DNA of 64,000 nt from Hansfordia pulvinata (taxonomy: Eukaryota; Ascomycota; Sordariomycetes; Xylariales). Below the pieces are notes generated by a model. That model was not told the origin of the DNA and did not search any database. It saw only the letters and a program-made list of their open reading frames with translations. The stretch lies in NCBI GenBank assembly GCA_006538405.1, contig BJKQ01000011.1, positions 1,613,501-1,677,500 of the forward strand. Direction: 5' to 3'. The position numbers and the translations under genes are program-made. This document shows positions 56,292-64,000 of the stretch, piece by piece; the first letter of the stretch is position 1, and the number at the start of each line of letters is the position of its first letter.

Positions 56292-59291
56292 TCATACAGT
56301 CGCCTCATTACCTTCGGATGCAGGCCTGGGGATGTAGTTTTCGGATTCCTTCTCGCCGTCCATGCTGCTGGAAGCCTCAGGAACCGCCTCGTCGCCAGGA
56401 GACTTCTTAGTCTCCTGGTTCGCGCCTTGCACGTCCGGGTGAGGGGGTGCAACCCCGGCCGCCGGGAGCTCCTCGGCGGGAACATTGACATCGTTACCCT
56501 CGGCGTCAACGACACGCGTGCGCGTTTCATACTTGGTCTTAAATTCAACCTTGCCATGGAGGTCCTTCACTTCTTCTTCGTTCAGAAGCTTGCCGTTCTG
56601 GTCACGGTATTCGATGCGCTCCTCTTGACCCAAGACCTTTTGGCCCTGAGGCTCAAACTTAGGGGCGCCTGAAACCACCTCCTTGGCGTTCTGCTCAGCA
56701 GCTGGTGACGGCTGGTTCACGGGAGGCTGAGAGGACGGGATGGGCACTGCAACATTATTGTATGCGTCGTACTGGAGCTGTGTCAGTATTATCATCGAAA
56801 CGAGCAACACTCAAGAACAGCCGTGAAAACTTCAAGTTTCAGATATGGGGCGCAGACTGGTGACTTACACTGTCCAGGAAGTTGTTGCAGTCCCAGTCCC
56901 AATTGTCGAGCACCTTGACGCGCCTGCATTCAGCCTTGGTCCAAGCGTTGCCATAGGCAAGGGGCGAGAAGAGCGCAAAAACAACAGCCGAGATGGCCAG
57001 TAGGGTGACAGCACCAGCCTTGTTGATCAGGGGGTTCTCGCGAACTCCGGGAATAGCAAAGCGGGCGGTGGCAAAGTCATAAAGCTGACAGAAAGCCGTT
57101 ATGGCGAAGAAGAGAGCCGGGAAGTAGTGGTGCAGGAAGAGCTGGCGCTGCATGAGGTAGAAAGGGAAGTAGTGCAGCGCCCAGCCCAGGACAGAGGTGC
57201 CGATTTCGTAGTCGAACCTCTTGAAGGTGGCGTTCTGGTAGTCCTTGTAGTTGCGCTGCCAGCGAAGCACAGCCACGCCCTTGACCAGCACATAAACGAC
57301 GACGGCCAGGGTCGAAGACCACCAGATGAACGGGTTTCCTATCAGGTAGATCTGGCGATTTTGCTTGCCCCAGAAGTTTATTCCGCGGCGAAGCAGGGGC
57401 CAAGATCCGGGGCGCGAATCCCATGCGTGAGACTCCACAAGACCGGCGTTCGTGCGCCACATGACCTTCTGCAGCTCCCAGAACTTGCCCAAGAATCCAG
57501 GATTGACGTAATTCACCTTCTCCGTGTCCTCCGGTAGCGAAGGGTGGTTGTTGATTTCAACATACCAGATGCTATTGGGGAGAGTGCCTTGCTTGGCGCA
57601 AGTGACTTCCTGCTGCTCAGAGGCCCAGTCGGGCAGCTTGACCTTGTGGGAGAAGAGAGCGCAGCCCGTCATGATATGGATGAGACGGAATTTTGTTTGG
57701 ATAGTCCGGACGCGCTCCTTGGCGACAGAGCCGCTGGACTGCTTCTTGACAATTTCAACGCGGAACAGATCGTTGGCGTCTCCCTCAAAGCCCTCGTAGC
57801 CGTAAGCCGAAACTTCATTCTGCCATTCCTGCTCAGACACCGGGGGCCGGAGGTCGTGGGAATGAAGTCTGCGGTGGGTGGAAGGGTGGTAGAGACGAAT
57901 GACGCTACCGTCACGAACGTAGTGTTCTGAAATGTCTGGAACAGCGTCCCAGGCGGCAGTGCCATTGACCTGCACACCGTTGATGATGGGCTGGGTCTGA
58001 TTCTCCAGTAGCCACAAGTTGTTGTCATCCTTGTGAGGGTAGAGAGTAATCTGCTGCTGCTGACTGCCAGTCGGGTACATAAGCGGATGGGAGTGCAGGT
58101 AGCCGCCCTGAGTGTTCACGTGGCGCAGAGTGACACGACTGCCATAGGCAACGTCGACGGGGACGTCGCGCATGCCCTTGCTGTTGAGGGTAGCCTGGAA
58201 CTCGGAGCTCATGAAACCGTCGCCGTCGCCGGGGTTGTTGAGACACAGGAAGTGGATCGCGAACATGGCCATGTAGAAGGTGATTGGGATGATGATGAGG
58301 CAGAAAGCGCGGGCCGCAAAGTGCTTCGCAAAGAGGCGCATGGTCACGGTACGGGTGTCACCAAGAAGCACCCACAGCTGAACAAGAGTCAAGGCTCCAA
58401 CCCAGGCAATGGTGAAGAGGCCGACCCATTTGATGCTGACGGTGATGCCCATGCCCAGGCCGGTCATGACGAGCCAGAACCACCAGCTGGCATCAAATGC
58501 CTTGGAGGGGCCGAGCTCTTGCTGGTTGGAGAAAGAGGTGAAGGCCAGGGCGGTGAAAGCAGTGGCGATGACGAGGGGCGAGTCGAGCAAGATCAAGCGG
58601 GCTTGGGTAAGGAGGCCGTTCTCGAAGATGATCATGGCGGCACCCAGAGTGGCGGTAGCGGTGCGGCACCCAGCGGCCTTCAGGGTCAGAAACATGGTCG
58701 GGACAAGAAGAATACCGCAAATGGCCGGAAACATGCGCATGGCGACATAGGGGACTTGAGGTTCGAGGTAGTCCTTGCCAATTTCTTTGAAGTCGAAGTT
58801 GCCGTCGAAGCCAGCCAGCCAGCCGAACAGGGTAATGAGCAGCTTGGCAAGCGGCGGGTGAACGTCCATAAAGAACCTGCCCTTGATGTACTTTGTGGCG
58901 AAACCACCAAAGCTGAAGGTAGCTGTCAGCGGGGGTCGCAGAGGGTACATGGGCAGACGAAGCTAGGTTCGTGATGTACACATTTTGATGTGGCAGATGC
59001 GTCAAGATGGGGGGGGGGGGGGGGGGGCTGAACGTACTGGACCTCGTCAAAGACGACACTGGTAGGCTGGTAAATGCGGAACAGGCGAACAAGTGCACCG
59101 ACGACGGTGACAATAGCCATTACCTGGTAGTCGGAAACAGGCAGGAGGAATACATCGTTGTCTGCGACGCCTTCGGAAGTGTAGTCATCGTGGGGCTTGC
59201 GCTGCGCGAGCTTCTTCGAAGGCGGTTGGTCGGACGGGGTGGCGAAAGCAGCCGCGCTGGGGGGCTGCGGCGACCTAGATGGCTTCCCCAT
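56292..59291 (-). CDS. PMT1: Protein O-mannosyltransferase, PMT1 subfamily
   Basis: This ER membrane enzyme transfers mannose from dolichol-phosphate mannose to Ser/Thr of secretory proteins and usually works as a heterodimer with a Pmt2-type partner. The exons on the - strand are 59291-59038, 58912-56869 and 56771-56292, giving 925 residues. The catalytic Asp-Glu pair is in VVFDEVHFGGF (D82, E83). Intron 1 splits the histidine codon that follows. Next comes FMDVHPPLAKLL, then many membrane helices, and a lumenal MIR region at about residues 340-515. There GGYLHSH and QQQITLYPHKDDNN match yeast Pmt1 rather than Pmt2 or Pmt4. C-terminal helices run to about 745. A cytosolic tail of about 160 residues carries NGKLLNEEEVKDLHGK, like the charged repeat-rich end of Pmt1. 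Intron 1 (125 bases) contains a 19-base G run on the + strand. Intron 2 is 97 bases. Confidence 0.96.
59009..59027. repeat. G19 homopolymer (C19 in the PMT1 pre-mRNA) inside intron 1
   Basis: The run begins about ten bases after the intron 1 donor of PMT1. On the transcript it is poly-C following GTACGTTCAG. A change in its length would not alter the protein, but it could affect use of the splice donor. Confidence 0.85.
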
Positions 59292-61435
59292 GGTGGGCTG
59301 AACCGCGCAATGGAGGGGTCGGCAGGCGGAGGATGTCGAGTTGGAAGGATCGTGCCAGTGGTCGCGAGGAAACGAGGTTGATGATTGGCAAGTTGGGAGG
59401 GGCGAGAAGGGGAGTTAGAGCTGGAGGACTGCGTGTCCTCAGGGATTCAAACAGACAGCTGTGCTACGCATGCAGCGCAGCGAGCTGTGCTGTGAGATGT
59501 CGGCGACAGCGGGTGCCCGAAATGAGGAGGTATCACAAGCCCATGGGCGCTCAGCGGGCGACGACACCGAGGAGAATGGCGTGAAGGAGCACGGAAAAGA
59601 AGAGGAATAAAGAAGCAGTGGAAGAAGAGACAGCCGTGCGACGACGAGTACAAGTATGTAGTAAGTTGATCAAGGGGTTCGAGAGGGCCCAGCAGGGGGT
59701 TGTACGAGAATGGAGCGGCTAGCTGGAGGTTACCTAGTGCTGGGGCGGCCAGGTGAGGCTACATGTAGGTGGTAGCTAAGATAATCCGAGGCTAACGCCA
59801 CCAAGTCCCTGACTTGTGCGCAGCGGGCAGCCAACACGCGCGCACGTATATGGATATACCAGTATGTGATGCTGAGACGAGAGCCCGCCGTTACAGCGCC
59901 GCGTAATGGAATGTCAAGATGGTGATGAAGAGGCGCTTCTCAATTATGTGCGTCTCGCAGCAAGGCAAGTCTCGAAAGGGTGGGGGGGGGGAGAGTGTGG
60001 AGGAAGATCGGGGGCCAGACGCGTTCTGAGGCCACCTCTTGAGGGATAGACTGGTCACCACCAGCAAGCAAGGCTCGCTCTTTCCTTACTCCCCAGGGGC
60101 ACAGTGGGATCTAGAACTCAAAGAAGCCAGTCTGGACTGGGGATGCAGTCGCGCAGCATCTGCAGTTGCAGGTACAAGGGCCGCACTGAGAACCGTCAGG
60201 TACGAATAGCCCTGACTCGCGAACATGTCTGGTGCTAGAGAACCCCGTCTCGCAGGTATCCGCACAGCATTCTACTCGTACATGCAACGTTGAAGCAAGC
60301 GCGGCTCGGTGATTGGCTAGGTAGGTAGGTAGTCGTGGTAAAAGGGGTGGCCCACATGTGCCCGTAGCAAGGTAGGCTTTTCGATTGCGATCCATGGCCG
60401 CTCGTTTCAGAAGGAGCCTGTCAGCGATTTCTCCGCCCGCATCTTGATAGAAGGCACGAGTCGGGTTCCATTAAGTTGAATACGGTACGTAACTACTAGA
60501 TGTAGTAGTTAGGGAAGTACTTAGGCTACGAGTAGGTATTATCAATATCCAATTCTACCTACGTAAAGCAGGTAGGTAGGTAGTTATCCATACTGGGCTC
60601 GTCTCAGCTTCCTGGCAATTTCCCGGGCGAGCCTTTTCGCGCAGTCGAGGTCTTGGTACATATAGGCCAAGATGCCGCCCCGAGCCCGGTGCTAAGCAGA
60701 TTGACGTGCAGTCAGCGGGTCATTTCACACAGGATTACATATTTATGAAATATATCTGGAACTTCGCGTCGAGCATGAATAGAATGACAGACACATCGCG
60801 CTTTCCGCCTTCCTTTGCCGAACTGCTGGTGGTGCTTTACAGATGAAGGACTTAGAAGCACCAAATAAGGTACCGGCACAGATACATGTACTCGTAAGGT
60901 GCCCTGTCCTTACGAGTCGGGCAGATACGCGGACGCGCCAGACGGATGCGCGAGGGCCATTGTGGGTACGTACCTATATCGTTCCTCAAGGTGGAAGCCA
61001 GCCTGGATGCCAGGTGAGATTCATGTACGCGTGGTAGGTACCTCTAGTGGGTTATGGATTAGCCCGGTTATGTACCTCCTTGAGAACAGGCTGGGCCCGC
61101 CAACTTTTCCTACGGCTTCTTCTCGACCCTCGCAGCCTTGCTATCGCTACGCTCGCCATCACCTCCCGCCGTCATTACCACACCAATCATCCAGAGTCGC
61201 GACGGTCTTTGCGTCCTTCTCATTTGCGCCTTCACTTCATCTTTCTCACGAACACGCCGCATTCTTGCCTACCTATTTGCACGTGCATCAGACGTCTCGC
61301 GCGACGCGCCCACTCTGACCAACGCGCTCTGCCTCGACATCATCTGCAAGGCCTCACCGTCACTATTTGCTGCGCGCATTGTCTGGACGGGCCGTATACA
61401 TCCGCATACTTTCAATCTCTCAACCCGCTGCCATA
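59292..61435. other. Divergent promoter region between PMT1 and the SF3a1 gene
   Basis: PMT1 and the SF3a1 gene point away from each other, so this interval holds both promoters. About 59580-59640 is purine-rich on +, the usual pyrimidine-rich leader for the - strand PMT1. About 61080-61430 is pyrimidine-rich before SF3a1. Between them are AGGTAGGTA clusters (60320-60332, 60568-60585), a TACTCGTA-type motif at 60273 and 60527, and a stem-loop at 60890-60917. A Cys-rich frame at 60111-60395 (-) is not supported as a gene. Confidence 0.6.
60890..60917. repeat. Inverted repeat built from two TACTCGTA half-motifs
   Basis: ACTCGTAAGG (60890-60899) and CCTTACGAGT (60908-60917) are perfect 10-base arms around an 8-base loop. 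This would be a stable hairpin in single-stranded DNA or RNA. There is no T run after it, and it lies about 520 bases upstream of the SF3a1 start. Confidence 0.9.
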
Positions 61436-63094
61436 ATGGCGGCCGCTGTTGCTAACGGGGGCGATGCGACACCTGCTTCTGCTGGCCTCGATGATGTCAA
61501 GCCCCCCCAGGGTGTTGTTCTCCCCCCAAAAGAGTTCAGAACAATATTGGAGAAGACTGCTGGCTTTGTCGCAAGAAACGGGTTGGCCTTCGAGGGTATG
61601 TGTAGTCGTACCTCCTCGCTCTTCTTGCTGTCCTATCTTGGCTGACCGTCTCATGTTGCAGACCGCATTCGCGACAAGGAGAAGAATAACCCCAAGTTCA
61701 GCTTCCTCAGCAATGCCGACCCCTACAACCCTTTCTATCTCTGGCGACTCGGCGAGATCAAAGAGGGACGTGGCACCGCTGTCGCTGCCGGCCGCGCCGG
61801 CGAAGCCGCTGCCGCTGCCGAACAGAAACCCGCTGGCCCGCCCGAGCCCCCGCCGTTCCACTTCTCTGCCCGCATGCCCAACATCAGCGCCCAAGATCTC
61901 GAGGTCGTTAAGTTGACAGCTCTCTTCGTCGCAAAGAACGGCCGTCAGTTCATGACCAGTCTGTCTCAACGCGAGGCTGGCAATTACCAATTCGACTTCC
62001 TCCGACCCAACCACAGTCTCCACAACTTCTTCCAGCACCTGATAGACCAGTATTCTGTACTACTGCGTGCGGGCGGTCTTGATGGCGAAGGTGGCCGAGC
62101 TCAGCAGGAGCGTGTCTCCGACCTGCAACGCAATGTCGACGACAAGTTCCACATACTCGCGCGGGCCCGCCAGAGGGCAGAGTGGTCCAAGCATCAAGAG
62201 GAGTCCAAACAGAAGAAGGAGGAAGATGAGGAGAAAGAGCGCTTGTCCTACGCCCAGATCGACTGGCATGACTTCGTCGTCGTCGAGACTGTCGTTTTTA
62301 ACGATGCCGATGATCAAGCCAATCTGCCCCCTCCAACTTCACTGTCCGAGTTGCAGTACGCCTCGCTGGAACAGAAGGCCAAGGTTTCTGTCAGCGCCAA
62401 TCTGCGCATTGAGGAAGCCTTCCCTGGCGAGGAAGATAGCTACGCCAACAACTACCCTCCTCCAGCCGGCTACAACGCAGTTCCCTCTCAACCGGCACAC
62501 GTTCCCACACCACCGCAACCTGCTTACTCCATGGGCCCGCCCCCGCCGCAATATCAGCCCGCCCAAGAAGACGAAGAGACGCAACGTATACGCGAAAGGG
62601 AAGAGAACCGCAAGCGCATGCAGATGGCACAGGCCGAGGCCAAAGGTGGTGCTGCTCCAATGAAGATCAAGGACAACTATGTGCCCCGAGCCGCTCAAAG
62701 AGCTGCCAACCGCCACAGCATTCAGACCGCACTGTGTCCCAACTGCAAGCAGCAAATCCCCATGGACGAGCTGGCTGCTCACATGCGCATCGAGATGCTT
62801 GACCCCCAATGGAAAGATCAGAAGGCCAAATCAGATTCGCGCATCGCCGCCGCTACCGTCTCTTCTGCTGATATGGCCAACAACCTCAAGCGCTTTGCCA
62901 GTCAGCGTGCAGATACGTATGACGATGCAACGGGCCAGCCCACGGCAGATGAAGAAATGGCAAGAAGAAAGCGCGCCGCCATGACTAATTTCGATGCTGC
63001 TACCCCCGCCCAAATATCGCAGATGCAAAATGTCAACGTTGACGAACAAATTGCCCGGATACACCAGAAATTTGCTCGGGAGAATCCGCAATGA
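61436..63094 (+). CDS. PRP21: Splicing factor 3a subunit 1 (SF3A1/Prp21)
   Basis: This nuclear component of the U2 snRNP helps load U2 on the branch site. The exons are 61436-61595 and 61662-63094, giving 530 residues. The first SURP domain spans residues 30-84 (PPKEFRTILEKTAGFVARNG, split by the 66-base intron, then NNPKFSFLSNADPYNPFYLWRL). The second spans about 127-190 (VVKLTALFVAKNGRQFMTSL, then NYQFDFLRPNHSLHNFF). A charged helix and the PRP21 region with YAQIDWHDFVVVETVVF follow. Near 411-440, CPNCKQQIPMDELAAHMRIE then LDPQW matches the human HMRIGLLDPRW segment. The protein ends shortly after this region, and no C-terminal ubiquitin-like domain of the human type is visible. The intron joins AFE to DRIRDKEK in frame. 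Confidence 0.95.
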
Positions 63095-64000
63095 TCCGCA
63101 CCCGGCCGATGAGTGCTGGAGTTGCGGAGATTCATCTTGCCTGCGCCGAGAGCCACAGGCTGGAAAGCAGAGCATGCATAAACAGCTTCCTACGCGAAGG
63201 TGTTGGCAAAGCTTAGAGCCAGGTTGAGCCGGCTTTCAGACACGAGGCGCTCATTGCGGGAGAGATGCCGATCAACACGACGGGTTCTTGAGTGAAAGAC
63301 TCGGTGCCAAAACTCCAGGCCAGGGCACCCAAGACGCCTTCACACTACCCAGTAAGGACATGATCACGGCTTTTCCTCTCGTTTTCTTGAAGCTTATAAT
63401 CTTTAATACAGCTACTTGAAACGGTATACCCTGCTAAGGACTGTCGTCCGTGGAATCGTATCTGCGAAGAACTGTGACCAGTGACCACATCTTTTCAAAC
63501 TGCAGACCTAACCCGAGCTTCCTAAGGTGTCCGAGCGGGTAAGCTGATCCTACTATGCTCTCGATAGAGTAGAATTGAAGGCGGGCTCGCCTTTTGTTGC
63601 CTTCCCTGTGTAAGACGTCAATTTTGCTCGAGCCATCATTGTAATCGGCAGCCTCATAACGAGACACCTGGGAATTTCTGTTCCCCTTAAGCTAGCTTCG
63701 TGAAAGGTCGGCCCAGCCAGACTTTGATTGGCCCTTTGAGGAGCGTCAATGGCCAGTGCCTACATCTCTCTTAGATGGCCTTGCCCAGGACCCCGGGCGG
63801 GTCGATCCATGGCACAGGGAAAGCACATCAACAGATGGACCGGGAAGCAGCGGCCCATATGTATTTGAATCCATGAGGACGACGCAGCCGCCTAGACTGG
63901 CTCGGAGAAGGCGTACTGGCATGTATGCCCTTTACTGAGCGACATCGTACATGTCGTGCCCGCGGTCCTGCTACAGCCGCCCAAGACGTGACAAGTAGCC
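63095..64000. other. Right flank, SF3a1 3' region
   Basis: Only short frames without family resemblance are present. AT-rich DNA near 63395-63425 (TTATAATCTTTAATACAG) could serve 3' end formation of the SF3a1 transcript. No RNA gene is recognised. Confidence 0.5.

Noticed and set aside
60111..60395. Cysteine-rich 94-codon frame on the - strand that could be a small secreted protein
   Set aside because: There is no N-terminal signal peptide, the cysteine spacing fits no effector pattern, and it lies in motif-rich promoter DNA.
63521..63580. GTGTCCGAGCGGGTAAG string that looks like a tRNA D arm
   Set aside because: No matching anticodon arm, T arm or acceptor stem can be formed.
1..64000. CRISPR arrays, bacterial operons, insertion sequences or phage attachment sites
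   Set aside because: The genes are spliced and eukaryotic, and no regularly spaced repeat-spacer pattern exists. The dispersed palindromes are irregularly spaced.

Overview
The window is nuclear DNA of a filamentous ascomycete (Pezizomycotina, most likely a Sordariomycete). The evidence is short GT-AG introns of about 70-550 bases, pyrimidine-rich leaders before most start codons, a Pezizomycotina-type RfeG-like protein, and overall fungal housekeeping content. There are no operons, no Shine-Dalgarno-led genes, no CRISPR array and no intact transposon. The species cannot be named from the sequence alone.

Ten protein genes and one tRNA are supported. From left to right on the + strand they are: a Pfa5-type DHHC palmitoyltransferase (1249-2670), DNA polymerase eta (3533-5574), an RfeG-like regulator (9940-11315), an importin-7/8 (Sxm1/Nmd5) karyopherin (17475-21352), tRNA-Ser(AGA) (22111-22192) and IMP-specific 5'-nucleotidase (23792-25451). 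A coiled-coil protein of unknown function follows on the - strand (26720-28461). Next come a JmjC/cupin-8 dioxygenase-like protein (33192-34292, +), a Sat4/Hal4-family protein kinase (45038-48387, +), a PMT1-family protein O-mannosyltransferase (56292-59291, -) and splicing factor SF3a subunit 1 (61436-63094, +). Exon joints were worked out by hand from splice signals and protein continuity.

The genes are separate monocistronic housekeeping units: lipid modification, lesion bypass, nuclear import, purine catabolism, glycosylation, splicing and ion-transport signalling. They do not form a pathway or cluster. Large gene-free gaps separate them: 5.6-9.9, 11.3-17.5, 28.5-33.2, 34.3-45.0 and 48.4-56.3 kb.

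The most unusual signal lies in those gaps. The 8-mer TACTCGTA or its complement TACGAGTA occurs at least 44 times by eye, often as the perfect palindrome TACTCGTACGAGTA, against about two expected by chance. None was seen in an assigned exon. A second family built on GGTACCT and AGGTAGGTA repeats accompanies it. Long G/C homopolymers, two T-run/G-run junctions and a 43-base tandem duplication also lie outside exons. I did not find a clear novel multigene system.
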